Below, piece by piece: positions 1 to 8,246 of a stretch of DNA of 64,000 bases. A model generated the notes under the pieces. That model was given only the letters and a program-made list of their open reading frames with translations, did not search any database and was not told where the DNA came from. The stretch covers positions 9,424,001 through 9,488,000 of the forward strand of contig OY970235.1 in the NCBI GenBank assembly GCA_963714145.1, read 5' to 3'. The DNA is from JBBWZH01 sp035544115 (lineage in GTDB: Bacteria; Actinomycetota; Actinomycetes; Mycobacteriales; CADCTP01). Made by a program: the position numbers and the translations under genes. Each line of letters opens with the position of its first letter. The stretch's first letter is position 1.

Positions 1-136
1 CCCGGCCGGCACGGCACTCGCCGAGCGTCTCTACGCCCAGGTCGTGGCGTCCCTGGCCCCGCTGACCGGCGCGCTCAGCCGGGCCGATCAACACCGGCTG
101 CGGGCCCTGCTGGAGACCATGCTCGACCGCCATTGA
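1..136 (+). CDS. MarR-type transcriptional regulator, C-terminal end (partial)
   Basis: The left edge of the window cuts this gene. The open frame runs from base 2 to the TGA at 134-136 and gives about 44 residues ending LLETMLDRH. The pattern of a helix with LYAQVVASLAPL, then a polar turn (SRADQHRL) and a final leucine-rich helix is what the C-terminal dimerisation helix of MarR-family regulators looks like. The DNA-binding winged helix would lie outside the window, so the family call rests on the tail alone. Another helical regulator is possible. Confidence 0.5.
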   Translation, partial: PAGTALAERLYAQVVASLAPLTGALSRADQHRLRALLETMLDRH

Positions 137-459
137 GGCCGGTGCGACCAGCGGCCGCGCCGCGTGCCATCCGGCCGCCGCCACGGCGACGCATCAGCGG
201 CGCCGGCTGCCGGCTCTGTCAAGTATGGACAGTCGCGGCGGGGTGATATCGGCGGGGGAAATGGGGCGGACTGGCGGCTGTTGTCGTTCGGCCGGGTGAT
301 TTCTGCGGTTTCGGGGTTCGGTGTGTGGTGGCCGCCTATAGTGGCGGCGGCATCCTTTTCCGTGATCCCCGGCCGCGGCGGAAATAGTCCAGATCACGTC
401 AAGCGTGGGTGCCGCGTTGCTCCCGGGCGTCCTGGCGGCTGTCAGAAGGGTGCACTCTA
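137..459. other. Intergenic region with a palindrome around a -10-like box
   Basis: No gene is supported in these 323 bases. The one clear structure is GCCGCC-TATAGT-GGCGGC at 331-348, a perfect inverted repeat whose loop is a good -10 hexamer. It could be the promoter of the VWA gene that starts at 460 (leaving a leader of about 110 bases) or a regulator site placed over it. No convincing -35 box lies 17 bases upstream. A shorter palindrome, CTGTC-N7-GACAG, lies at about 217-233. Confidence 0.35.
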
Positions 460-2667
460 GTGCGTATTCGAGGGAAATTGGTTCGCGGCCCGGCCAGCGG
501 AATGAGTGCCTGTTTCTTCCGGGTGGTGCTGGGTGTGGTGGTCGCCGGTACGGCGCTGATCGCCCCGGCCGGCCCGGCGGCCGCGGCGCCGGGGGTCACG
601 CCGGAGTCGGTGACCTTGAACCTCGACCCCGGCGGGTCGACGAGCGTCGACCGGACCGTGTCGACGCCGGCTATCCCACCCAAGCCGGACATCGTCTTCC
701 TGGTGGATACGACCGCAAGCATGGGGTCGGTCATCGCGAACGTGCAGGCGAACAGCCAGACTATTCAGACAGACATCGCGTCGGCGCAGCCGGACGCGCA
801 GTTCGCGGTGGCTCAGTACAGAGATGTCCTGGACCCTTCGCCGTTCGACGTCGTGCAGGACCTCACCACCGACCAGGCCGCGGTCAACGCCGGGCTGCGC
901 GCGCTGACCCCGGAGGGCGGCGGAGATGACCCCGAGGACGGCATCAACGGCCTGTTCGAGGTTTCCACCGGAAAAATCTCATTCCGACCGGGCAGCTCCC
1001 GGATCGTCCTACTGATTGGTGACCAGCCGAGCCATAATCCGAGCTTGGACCATTCGCTCGACGATGCGATCAGTGCACTGATAGCGGCAAGCGTCACCGT
1101 CCTCGCGATCGACATGGACGTTATGAATTCGACCGGGCAGGCGACCGCGATCAAGGTGGCGACCCACGGAGAAGTGTTCTCCGGCATCGTGGCATCGACG
1201 GTGAGCACCACCATCCGGGCTGCCCTGCACAACCTGCCGGTCACGGTCACGCACACAGTCAGCAACTGCGACCCGGCGCTGGCCGTCACGCTGGCGCCGG
1301 ACAGTCTCGCCGTGACCAGCGGCGATAACGTCACGTTCGCCCACACCATCGCCGTGTCGCCGAGCGCGATCCCGGGCACGACCCTCACCTGCTCGGTGAA
1401 CTTCCTGCTCAACGGCACGCTCTCGGCGGGCTTCACCGAGTCGATCATCGAACAGGTCCCCAAGGCCAGCCCGGCCGTCGCGGCCGCACCGTCGGCGGGG
1501 GTGCCGGCCGGCGGAGACGTCTCCGACTCGGCCACCGTCTCCGGTGGCTTCGTACCGACCGGCACCGTCACGTTCGAGCTGTTCGGACCCGGTGACACCG
1601 GGTGCGCGACGCCGATCGCCACCCGTACGGCGTCGCTCGCCGGCGGCACGGCGGCATCCGGGAACGTCCCCGCCGGCGGGGTCGGCACCTACCGCTGGGT
1701 GAGCAGGTACAGCGGCGACACCCACAACAACCCGGCCGTCTCGGCCTGCGGCAGCGCGCAGGTCGTCGTCGTCAAGGCGAGCCCGGGCATCGCCACCACC
1801 CCGTCCGACACCGTGCCGGCCGGCGGCAACATCTCCGACTCGGCCACCATGCCCGGTGGCTTCGAGCCGGCCGGCACCGTCACGTTCCAGCTGTTCGGGC
1901 CGGGCGACATCTTCTGTGCGAAGCCGCTCGCGACCCGCACCGGGACCGTCTCCGCCGCCACCGCGCCGTCCGGCCCGGTCGCCTCCGGCCCGGCCGGGAC
2001 CTACCGGTGGGCGGCGACCTACAGCGGCGACGCGAACAACAACGGTGCTGCGGCGCCGTGCGGCAGCGGGCAGGTGGTCGTCACGCCGCAGTTGCTCACC
2101 GGGCGGGCGTCCGGCCTGTCGGCGCACGCGTCCCTGCGTGGAACGGTGCTGGCGAACGTGCCGCCGACGCCGGACACCGGCCGGATCAGCACCACCACGA
2201 GCACCGGCACCTCGCCGCCGTGCGTCGCGACGGTGAGCGGGCCGATCAGCGCACACGGGCTGTGCGCGCAGGTCACGACCATCGGCTTCCCCGCCCGGTC
2301 GGTCACCTCGGCATCGGTGGACGACACCACCGTCAGCATCACCAACATCCCGGCGATCACGATGACCGCGATCCGGTCCACCTCGACGACCACCTGCGCC
2401 GGCTCGACCGGCACCACCACGATCGGCTTCCTCAAGGTCGGCAACGTCGTGGTGATCGGCCAGCCGACGAACGTCGCGCCCAATACCGCGGTCACCGTGG
2501 GCGGAGTGAAGCTGATGCTCAACGAGCAGACGCCGATCAGCCGGCCCACCGCCGGGCTCAGCGTGATCGGCGTCCGGGTCACCGTCACCGCCGCGACACT
2601 GGGGTTGCCCAGCGCGAACGCAGTCGTGGCCTCGGCCGAGAGCGCCCTCGGCAACTGCCCCACCTGA
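460..2667 (+). CDS. Secreted VWA-domain protein with Ig-like repeats
   Basis: Predicted secreted protein of 735 residues. The GTG start at 460 is chosen because an AGAAGGG ribosome binding site ends nine bases before it; an ATG at 409 in the same frame has none. Residues 1-45 form a signal peptide (basic start, FFRVVLGVVVAG core, then PAAAA). A von Willebrand factor A domain follows at about residues 75-265, with the metal-site motif DTTAS inside VFLVDTTASMG and a later GDQPS. Two copies of an Ig-like module follow (about 350-550), each beginning with a KASP-like segment and containing GTVTF and YRW..YSGD. The C-terminal third (about 560-735) is threonine-rich and unassigned. VWA domains bind metal and mediate protein contacts. 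The partner is unknown; adhesion or surface interaction is inference. Confidence 0.8.
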   Translation: MRIRGKLVRGPASGMSACFFRVVLGVVVAGTALIAPAGPAAAAPGVTPESVTLNLDPGGSTSVDRTVSTPAIPPKPDIVFLVDTTASMGSVIANVQANSQTIQTDIASAQPDAQFAVAQYRDVLDPSPFDVVQDLTTDQAAVNAGLRALTPEGGGDDPEDGINGLFEVSTGKISFRPGSSRIVLLIGDQPSHNPSLDHSLDDAISALIAASVTVLAIDMDVMNSTGQATAIKVATHGEVFSGIVASTVSTTIRAALHNLPVTVTHTVSNCDPALAVTLAPDSLAVTSGDNVTFAHTIAVSPSAIPGTTLTCSVNFLLNGTLSAGFTESIIEQVPKASPAVAAAPSAGVPAGGDVSDSATVSGGFVPTGTVTFELFGPGDTGCATPIATRTASLAGGTAASGNVPAGGVGTYRWVSRYSGDTHNNPAVSACGSAQVVVVKASPGIATTPSDTVPAGGNISDSATMPGGFEPAGTVTFQLFGPGDIFCAKPLATRTGTVSAATAPSGPVASGPAGTYRWAATYSGDANNNGAAAPCGSGQVVVTPQLLTGRASGLSAHASLRGTVLANVPPTPDTGRISTTTSTGTSPPCVATVSGPISAHGLCAQVTTIGFPARSVTSASVDDTTVSITNIPAITMTAIRSTSTTTCAGSTGTTTIGFLKVGNVVVIGQPTNVAPNTAVTVGGVKLMLNEQTPISRPTAGLSVIGVRVTVTAATLGLPSANAVVASAESALGNCPT

Positions 2668-2713
2668 CCCGGTGCCCCGGGCCGGCCGGATCCACCGGCC
2701 GGCCCCGCGGCGA

Positions 2714-2814
2714 GTGACGGGTTCGGGAGGCGGGTGACGAGTTCGAGACGCGAGTGATGGCGGACAGCCATCACCGGCGAGTCGATGTCGTCACCGGCGA
2801 CCCGAACCCGTCAC
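2714..2814. terminator. 101-bp imperfect hairpin between convergent genes
   Basis: Two 48-base arms (2714-2761 and 2767-2814) flank a five-base loop, GGACA. The outer 14 bases, an inner block of seven, and the innermost eight (GTGATGGC / GCCATCAC) pair perfectly, and about 39 of 48 positions pair overall. It lies between the stop codon of the VWA gene and the stop of the leftward TetR gene, so a bidirectional terminator is the simplest role. The length is well beyond an ordinary factor-independent terminator and there is no T-run. Fragments of the outer arm (CGAACCCGTCACC) recur once more just to the right. Confidence 0.7.
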
Positions 2815-2866
2815 CCGGCGAGCCGAACCCGTCACCCCGGGGGCGGGGTCGTCACCCGCGGGTTGG

Positions 2867-3445
2867 TCAGTGGGCTGTTCCGGCGCGGTAGCGCAAGCCG
2901 TCCATCAGCAGGTCGAGCGCCCGGCCGGCCTGCTCGCGCTGGCTCGGATCGCAGCTGGTGAGCGTGATCCCGCTGAGCGTGGTGAGCACGTCGGCGGGTT
3001 CGACGTCCGCGCGCAGTGTGCTGCTGGCCGCGCCGGCGGCCAGCAGCGTGGTCACCGCGGCGACCAGCCGGCCGCGGCTCTGCTCGAACGGGTTCGCGCC
3101 GGACGCGATCACCGCGGCCAGCGCGCCGGACATGCCGCGCTTGGTGGCCATGTAGTCGACGAACAGATCCATCCAGGCGCGCATGGCGGCATCGGCCGGC
3201 GCGCTCTCGAGCAGCTCCTCGGCGCTGCCGCAGAGCCGGGCCAGCTCGTTGCGGTAGGCGGCTTCGATCAGCGCCTCACGGGTGGGGAAGTGCCGGTAGA
3301 GCGTGCCGATGCCGACGCCGGCGTCCCTGGCGATGGCGTCCAGCGGCACGTCCGCCCGGTCCTGGGAGAAGGCGCGCACGGCGGCGTCGAGCAGCCGATC
3401 GCGGTTGCGCTGCGCGTCCGCGCGCAGCTGGCGGTTCTCCGCCAC
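2867..3445 (-). CDS. TetR-family repressor
   Basis: Protein of 192 residues with the TetR/AcrR layout. An N-terminal DNA-binding domain occupies about residues 10-60 (RDRLLDAAVRAF, then DAIARDAGVGIGTLYRHF, the usual helix-turn-helix signature), followed by a helical ligand-binding domain. It is divergent from the dehydrogenase gene at 3582, and the 136 bases between them hold two matching palindromes. The natural reading is that it represses itself and the dehydrogenase and is released by a substrate or product of that enzyme. The ligand cannot be read from the sequence. Confidence 0.88.
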   Translation of the reverse strand: MAENRQLRADAQRNRDRLLDAAVRAFSQDRADVPLDAIARDAGVGIGTLYRHFPTREALIEAAYRNELARLCGSAEELLESAPADAAMRAWMDLFVDYMATKRGMSGALAAVIASGANPFEQSRGRLVAAVTTLLAAGAASSTLRADVEPADVLTTLSGITLTSCDPSQREQAGRALDLLMDGLRYRAGTAH

Positions 3446-3468
3446 GGCTCCCTCCTCGCCGACCTGAG

Positions 3469-3497
3469 TTGAAACCGGAGGAGCCTCCGCTTAGACT
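3469..3497 (+). promoter_or_regulatory. Promoter of the short-chain dehydrogenase gene
   Basis: TTGAAA (3469-3474) and TAGACT (3492-3497) are separated by exactly 17 bases, a near-ideal vegetative promoter reading rightward. The first TetR operator half-turn sits entirely in the spacer and the second lies just downstream of the expected start of transcription, so a bound repressor would block polymerase directly. Confidence 0.7.
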
Positions 3498-3521
3498 CGG
3501 AACGTAGCGGAGGTCCCTCCG
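3476..3521. promoter_or_regulatory. Pair of TetR operators (CGGAGG-N2-CCTCCG)
   Basis: Two identical perfect palindromes, CGGAGG-AG-CCTCCG at 3476-3489 and CGGAGG-TC-CCTCCG at 3508-3521, have starts 32 bp apart, about three helical turns, so both face the same side of the DNA. A GAAAC-type flank lies on the outer side of each, giving the whole site mirror symmetry. Position between the divergent TetR and dehydrogenase genes makes the neighbouring TetR protein the obvious ligand; binding is inferred. Confidence 0.75.
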
Positions 3522-3581
3522 TTTCCATCGTACCCGGTGGGTCCGGCCCACCGGAGCCGAGCAGGACGGGAAGTCAGCCCT

Positions 3582-4526
3582 GTGTCCACACCCATCAGCA
3601 CGCCGTTCAGCGCCGGATCCACCGCGGCCGAGGTCATCGCCGGCGTCGACCTGACCGGCCGCCGGACGATCGTGACCGGCGCGGCCTCCGGCATCGGCAT
3701 CGAGACCGCGCGGGCGCTGGCCGGTGCCGGTGCCGAGGTCACCCTGGCTGTCCGCAACCCGGACGCGGGCGCCGCCACCGCCGAGGACATCATCGGCAGC
3801 ACCGGCAACAAGGAGGTGCTGGTAGCCCCGCTCGACCTGGCCGACCCGGCTTCGGTCGCCGCGTTCGTCGCCGGCTGGGACGGTCCGCTGCACATCCTGG
3901 TCAACAACGCCGGCGTGATGGCCAGCCCGCGGACGTATACGCCGCAGGGCTGGGAACTCCAGTTCGCCACCAACCACCTCGGCCACTTCGGGCTGACCAC
4001 CGGACTGCACCGGGCGCTGGCCGCGGCCGGCGGCGCCCGTGTCGTCTCGGTCAGTTCGGCCGGCCACCTGCGCTCGCCGGTGGTCTTCGACGACATCCAC
4101 TTCCGCACCCGGCCGTACGACCCGTGGAACGCGTACGGGCAGAGCAAGACGGCCAACGTGCTGCTCGCGGTGGAGGCGAGCCGGCGCTGGGCGGACGACG
4201 GGATCACCGCCAACGCGCTGATGCCGGGTGCGATCCGGACCAACCTGCAGCGCTACGTCACCGACGAGCAATTGCAGCGGATGCGGGCCGAGAGCGGCGC
4301 CGCCGACACCTCGGTGTTCTGGAAGACGCCGGAGCAGGGCGCGGCCACCTCGATCCTGGTCGCCACCTCGCCGCTGCTGGACGGTATCGGCGGCCGGTAC
4401 TTCGAGGACTGCGGCGAGGCCGCCCCTCACCAGCCCGGCACCCGGCGCGGTGTCGCCGCCTACGCGCTGGACCCGGCCGCCGCCGAGCGGCTCTGGCAGG
4501 TCTCGGTCCAGACGCTGGCCGGCTGA
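3582..4526 (+). CDS. Short-chain dehydrogenase/reductase (retinol dehydrogenase-like)
   Basis: NAD(P)-dependent oxidoreductase of 314 residues. GTG at 3582 is preferred: a GGGAAG site lies eight bases upstream, and the open frame upstream of it is promoter and operator DNA. The Rossmann signature TGAASGIG is near residue 32, the conserved NNAGVM near residue 107, and the catalytic YGQSK near residue 185, so all classical SDR elements are present. The spacing and the WELQFATNHLGHF segment resemble the retinol dehydrogenase or protochlorophyllide reductase-like branch. The substrate is unknown. Control is most likely by the divergent TetR gene through the paired operators upstream. A strong terminator follows. 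Confidence 0.87.
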   Translation: MSTPISTPFSAGSTAAEVIAGVDLTGRRTIVTGAASGIGIETARALAGAGAEVTLAVRNPDAGAATAEDIIGSTGNKEVLVAPLDLADPASVAAFVAGWDGPLHILVNNAGVMASPRTYTPQGWELQFATNHLGHFGLTTGLHRALAAAGGARVVSVSSAGHLRSPVVFDDIHFRTRPYDPWNAYGQSKTANVLLAVEASRRWADDGITANALMPGAIRTNLQRYVTDEQLQRMRAESGAADTSVFWKTPEQGAATSILVATSPLLDGIGGRYFEDCGEAAPHQPGTRRGVAAYALDPAAAERLWQVSVQTLAG

Positions 4527-4543
4527 CCGCCACAGTGGAACCA

Positions 4544-4580
4544 GCACCAGCCGGTGACCCCGCGGGTCGCCGGCTGGTGC
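4544..4580 (+). terminator. Terminator hairpin after the dehydrogenase gene
   Basis: A 17-bp stem (4544-4560 with 4564-4580) with a three-base loop CGC; one position is a T/G pair in RNA and the rest are perfect. It begins 18 bases after the stop of the dehydrogenase gene. It also argues against any coding start in this stretch for the next gene. There is no clear T-run, as is usual in this base composition. Confidence 0.75.
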
Positions 4581-4670
4581 CGTTCCGGGACGGGTTCGTC
4601 GGTTTCAGTTCCGTTACCGCCCGCTGAGGGGGACTTGCCTAACCTGCGCCGTCCGGTAAGAGTGTTGCTT

Positions 4671-5129
4671 GTGCGTGATGTCCGGATGGGATGGCGCTGG
4701 TTCGGCGCCGACGGACTGCTGGCCTTGGCCGGGCTGGCCATCGCCGGCGTGCTCGGTTTCGTCGCCGTCTCCGCACCCGGGGGCTTCGCCCGGCTGGTCG
4801 CGCTGAACCTGCTCTGCTCGCTGGTGATCGGCGCCAGCGCCGGCATCGTCATCTCGATCCGGGCCGCCCGGGCCGGCGCGCAGCGCCGGCGCCGCGGGGC
4901 CCGGCTGATGCTCGGCCAGGTCGCGACCGGCACGGTGCTGGCCGCCGGGCTGTGCGTGCTCGGCGGCCTGGTCGCCGGTCTGGTCGCCTACCCGGACGGC
5001 GGCATCGCCGGGGTGGTGCTGCTCGGCGGTGGGCTCGGTGTGCTCGGCGTGCTGGTGGTCGGCCTGCCGGTCGGGCTGGCCACCGGCCTGGTCAACGGCT
5101 GCCGCCTGATCTCCTCCCGGCCGCGCTGA
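4671..5129 (+). CDS. Small integral membrane protein of unknown function
   Basis: About 152 residues. Four hydrophobic stretches can be seen: LLALAGLAIAGVLGF, the ALNLLCSLVIGASAG block, the TVLAAGLCVLGGLVAG block, and the long GVVLLGG to VVGLPVGLATG segment. A basic loop (RAARAGAQRRRRG) lies between the second and third, which suggests that loop is cytoplasmic. I do not recognise the family. The start is uncertain: GTG at 4671 has a weak AAGAG site, GTG at 4662 and ATG at 4686 are alternatives, and longer frames would cross the terminator hairpin upstream. It is convergent with the sugar transporter genes. Confidence 0.6.
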   Translation: MRDVRMGWRWFGADGLLALAGLAIAGVLGFVAVSAPGGFARLVALNLLCSLVIGASAGIVISIRAARAGAQRRRRGARLMLGQVATGTVLAAGLCVLGGLVAGLVAYPDGGIAGVVLLGGGLGVLGVLVVGLPVGLATGLVNGCRLISSRPR

Positions 5130-5133
5130 GCCG

Positions 5134-5152
5134 GAACCGGCGGTGCCGGTTC
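5134..5152. terminator. Hairpin between convergent genes
   Basis: GAACCGGC and GCCGGTTC form a perfect 8-bp stem with loop GGT. It sits between the stop of the membrane protein gene and overlaps the stop codon of the leftward permease gene, so it probably acts in both directions. Confidence 0.6.
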
Positions 5153-6047
5153 ACTTGATCGCGCCGGCGGTGATGCCGCGGGTCAGCGTCCGCTGGAACA
5201 ACAGGAAGAACAGCAGCGCGGGCAGCAGGCCGAGCAGCGCGGAGGCGTTGGACATGGTCGCGTCCATCAGCCGCTGGCCCTGCAGCACGCCGAGCGCCAC
5301 CGAGACCGTCTGGTTGCCGTTGGAGACCAGGAAGATCAGCGGGATGAAGAACTCGTTCCAGGTCCAGATGAAGAAGAACACCATGAGCACGCCCAGGGTG
5401 GGCCGGCTGATCGGCACCACCACCCGCCAGAGCGTCTGCCAGCTGTTCGCGCCGTCGATGGCGGCCGCGTCCAGCAGTTCGCGCGGGAACGCGGTCAGCA
5501 CCGAGGAGAGCAGGTAGGTGCCGAACGCGCTCTGGATCGCGGTCAGGATGATGATGACGGCCAGCCGGGTGTCGTACATGTGCAGTTGCTTGGCGAGGTA
5601 GTAGAGCGGGTAGATCAGCGCTTCCTGCGGCAGCGTGTTCGCCATGATGAACAGCACCAGCAGCCAGGCCCGGCCTTTGACCCGGCCGATCCCCAGCGCG
5701 TAGGCGGTGAACAGCGAGACGAGCACCGCGCAGATCGCCACCGAACCGCTGATCAGCGTGCTGTTCCAGAGCTTCTGTCCGAAGTGGACCCTGACCCAGA
5801 AGTCCTTGAGCGCGGTCAGGTGCAGGCCGTGCGGCGGCGCCAGCGGGCCGGCCGACGAGTAGTCGGCCGGCGACTTCAGCGCGTTCATCGTGACGATCAG
5901 GAACGGCAGCAGTACCAGCGCCGCGGCCACGACCAGCGCCAGCAGCACCAACCAGGCGCCCGCGCGGCGCTTGCCCGGGCCGTGCCGGGCCGGGGCCGCC
6001 GCCCGGCCGCCGCCGGTCGCCACCGCCCGTTCAGCTGTTTGCGTCAT
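5151..6047 (-). CDS. Sugar ABC transporter permease (MalG-type)
   Basis: Inner-membrane permease of 298 residues, last gene of a three-gene sugar importer. Six hydrophobic segments are visible (from LVLLALVVAAALVLLPFLIV at about residue 35), and the EAA loop for the ATPase is seen as LDAAAIDGANSWQTLW near residue 195. The C-terminus ends ITAGAIK, typical of MalG-type subunits. Its ATG overlaps the end of the upstream permease by 17 bases, so the two are translated together. The ATPase is not encoded here; importers of this class often borrow a shared MsiK-like ATPase encoded elsewhere, which is inference. Confidence 0.92.
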   Translation of the reverse strand: MTQTAERAVATGGGRAAAPARHGPGKRRAGAWLVLLALVVAAALVLLPFLIVTMNALKSPADYSSAGPLAPPHGLHLTALKDFWVRVHFGQKLWNSTLISGSVAICAVLVSLFTAYALGIGRVKGRAWLLVLFIMANTLPQEALIYPLYYLAKQLHMYDTRLAVIIILTAIQSAFGTYLLSSVLTAFPRELLDAAAIDGANSWQTLWRVVVPISRPTLGVLMVFFFIWTWNEFFIPLIFLVSNGNQTVSVALGVLQGQRLMDATMSNASALLGLLPALLFFLLFQRTLTRGITAGAIK

Positions 6048-6945
6048 CGGTCCTGCCCTGGAAGCGGATGAACGCGGCGGTGAGCATGACGATGATCGCG
6101 GTCAGCACGGTCGCGATGGCCGCGCCGTAGCCGACCTTCGTCGTCTCGAAGAAGTTCTGGTAAGAGAAGTACGACGGGACGTTCGTCGCGCCGCCGGGCC
6201 CGCCCTTGGTGAGTACGAAGATCTGCGGGAACACCTTCAGCGCCGCGATCGTGCACCAGAGCAGCACCACGAAGATCTCCGGCCGGATCTGCGGCACGGT
6301 GATGTGCTGGAACCGCCGCCACCAGGACGCCCCGTCGATCTCGGCCGCCTCGTACAGCGACGGGTCGACCCGCTGCAGCGCGCCCATGAAGACGACCAGC
6401 GGGAACCCGAGCTGGATCCAGACCATCACGCCGGCCACCGACAGCAGCGCGGTCTTCTCGTCGCCCAGCCAGTTCTGCGCCAGCGAGCCGAGCCCGACCT
6501 TGCCCAGCGCGGCGTTCAGCGCGCCGTTGTCGGGAGCCAATATCCAGCTCCAGACGATGCCGGCGACCACGATCGGCAACACCTGCGGCAGGTAGAAGCC
6601 GGCCCGCAGGATGCTCGCCGCCCGCGGGCCGAACCGGGTGCCGACGAAGTCGAACAGCGCGTACGCCAGGACCAGCCCGATGATCGTGGGGACGATCGCC
6701 ATCGCCACGATCAGCGTGAGGTTGTGCCGGAACGAGGCCCAGAACGCCTCGTCGTGCAACAGGTCACGGTAGTTCGCCAGGCCGGCCCACTTCGGCGTGC
6801 CGACGCCCGGCCAGCGGGTCAGGCTGATGCCGATGTTCATGACCAGCGGCACGCCGATCACCAGCGTGAACAGCAGCAGACCCGGGATCAGGTAGAGCGG
6901 GTACGGCGCCCGGGTCGAGCGCCGTACCGCCCGCGCCGCCCTCAC
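6031..6945 (-). CDS. Sugar ABC transporter permease (MalF-type)
   Basis: Inner-membrane permease of 304 residues. The GTG start at 6945 overlaps the TGA of the lipoprotein gene (GTGA), which fixes the start; the much longer open frame upstream is a shadow of that gene. It opens with a basic stretch and then the membrane segment YLIPGLLLFTLVIGVPL, with five more segments after it. The EAA loop appears as LYEAAEIDGASWWRRF at about residue 212. With the neighbouring MalG-type subunit it forms the channel for the sugar delivered by the lipoprotein. Confidence 0.93.
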   Translation of the reverse strand: MRAARAVRRSTRAPYPLYLIPGLLLFTLVIGVPLVMNIGISLTRWPGVGTPKWAGLANYRDLLHDEAFWASFRHNLTLIVAMAIVPTIIGLVLAYALFDFVGTRFGPRAASILRAGFYLPQVLPIVVAGIVWSWILAPDNGALNAALGKVGLGSLAQNWLGDEKTALLSVAGVMVWIQLGFPLVVFMGALQRVDPSLYEAAEIDGASWWRRFQHITVPQIRPEIFVVLLWCTIAALKVFPQIFVLTKGGPGGATNVPSYFSYQNFFETTKVGYGAAIATVLTAIIVMLTAAFIRFQGRTDDANS

Positions 6946-8246
6946 CGGCCGGCGACACCGCTGTCGTAGGCCTTCTGCAGGTTGGCCAGGACCTTGTCCG
7001 GCGGCGCGCTGCCGTTGATCAGCTTCTGCGTCTCGGAGACCATCGTGTCGTAGAAGCCGGGCACCGGCCAGTCCGGGTAGAACGCGAGCCCGTCGGCCTG
7101 GGTGAGCTTCTGGTAGGTCTCGATGAGTTCCTTGTTCTTCGGGTCGGTCACCCCGGCGAGGTCTGCCGCCACCGGCAGGCCGCCGCTGTTCGCCAGCGTG
7201 TTCTGCACGCCCTTCTGCATGGTGATGTTGATGAAGTCGTAGGCGAGCTGCTTGGCCTTCGAGTTCTTCGGGACGATCCAGATGTTGCCGCTGGAACCGG
7301 CGTTCAGGGTGTTGCCCGGCCACAGGAACGAGCCCCACTGGAACTTCTTGATCTGGTTGCTCAGCCGGCCGTACCACCAGGTGCCGGAGACCATCATCGG
7401 GAACTTGCCGGCGATGAACGCGGTGCCCATGGCCTCCGAGTCGAGGCCGGCGGAGTTCTTGCTGATGTAGCCCTTGCCGACCCAGTCCTTGAACGTGTTG
7501 GCGGCGTACGACCAGGCGGTGTCGGAGAAGTTCACCTTGCCGGTGTAGCGCTGGTAGGCGTCGACCCAGGCGCGGTCGGCCTTGCTCAGCGCGAGCTGGT
7601 AGAGGTACTGCTGCGCCGGGTAGTCCTTGCCGCCGACGGCGAGCGGGGTGACGCCGGCGCCGGCGAACTTGTCCATCGCGGCGGTGAACTCGGCGAACGT
7701 GGTCGGCACCGCGATGCCCTGCCGGGCGAACATGTCCTTGTTGTAGTAGACCTCGACGAACTCGGCGTAGTTCGGCACCCCGTACCAGTTGCCGGAACCC
7801 ATCGTGCCGCTGCTGTCGTACTTCGCGGTGGTCTGCAGCGCCGGGGCGAGCAGCTTGTCCCACCCGCGCTTGGTCACCTCGGGCGTGAGGTCGGTGAGCA
7901 GGCCCTGCTTGGCCAGCAGCCCGGCCGTCGCGTTGCCCTTGTTGTACTCCATGATGTCCGGCGCGTCGTTGGAGTTCAGCACCATCGGCGCGGTCTTCTG
8001 GATCTGGTCGAAGCTCTTCTCCTCGAACTTCACCTTGACGCCCGGGTGGCTGCTCTCGAACTCGCTGATCGCCTGCTTCCAGGCGATGCCCATCGCGCTG
8101 TCCGGCCCCTCGTAGTGCCAGAGCCGCAATTCGGTGGGGGAGCTGGCCTGCGTGGGCCCGGAACCGTCGCTGCCGCAGGCCGCCAGGCCGGTGGCCACAG
8201 CGGCGAGCGCGGCAAGTACTGCCGCTGTCCTTCGTGCGCTACCCAT
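6942..8246 (-). CDS. Sugar-binding lipoprotein of ABC transporter
   Basis: Extracellular solute-binding protein (family 1 type) of 434 residues, anchored by lipid. The signal peptide ends in the lipobox LAAC at residues 21-24, followed by a Gly/Ser linker. The mature part has the class features: LWHYEGPDSAMG near the start, PDIMEYNKGNATAG at about 105, and aromatic residues likely to stack on sugar rings (WWYG, WPGN). It is first in the operon, with GGAGGA six bases before the ATG. A double LacI-type operator lies 37-65 bases upstream, so the operon should be induced by its sugar. The actual sugar cannot be named; oligosaccharide use is plausible. Confidence 0.92.
   Translation of the reverse strand: MGSARRTAAVLAALAAVATGLAACGSDGSGPTQASSPTELRLWHYEGPDSAMGIAWKQAISEFESSHPGVKVKFEEKSFDQIQKTAPMVLNSNDAPDIMEYNKGNATAGLLAKQGLLTDLTPEVTKRGWDKLLAPALQTTAKYDSSGTMGSGNWYGVPNYAEFVEVYYNKDMFARQGIAVPTTFAEFTAAMDKFAGAGVTPLAVGGKDYPAQQYLYQLALSKADRAWVDAYQRYTGKVNFSDTAWSYAANTFKDWVGKGYISKNSAGLDSEAMGTAFIAGKFPMMVSGTWWYGRLSNQIKKFQWGSFLWPGNTLNAGSSGNIWIVPKNSKAKQLAYDFINITMQKGVQNTLANSGGLPVAADLAGVTDPKNKELIETYQKLTQADGLAFYPDWPVPGFYDTMVSETQKLINGSAPPDKVLANLQKAYDSGVAGR

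Noticed and set aside
1009..2256. Long open frame on the minus strand opposite the VWA gene (415 codons)
   Set aside because: It is the complement shadow of a G+C-rich gene: its text is Arg/Gly/Ala-rich without domains, and the plus-strand frame has the signal peptide and VWA motifs.
4554..4670. Longer N-terminus for the small membrane protein (start at 4554)
   Set aside because: It would cross the terminator hairpin at 4544-4580 and has no ribosome binding site.
6946..7863. Upstream extension of the MalF-type permease frame to 610 codons
   Set aside because: The extension lies inside the lipoprotein gene in another frame, and the GTG at 6945 overlapping the lipoprotein stop gives a normal permease.
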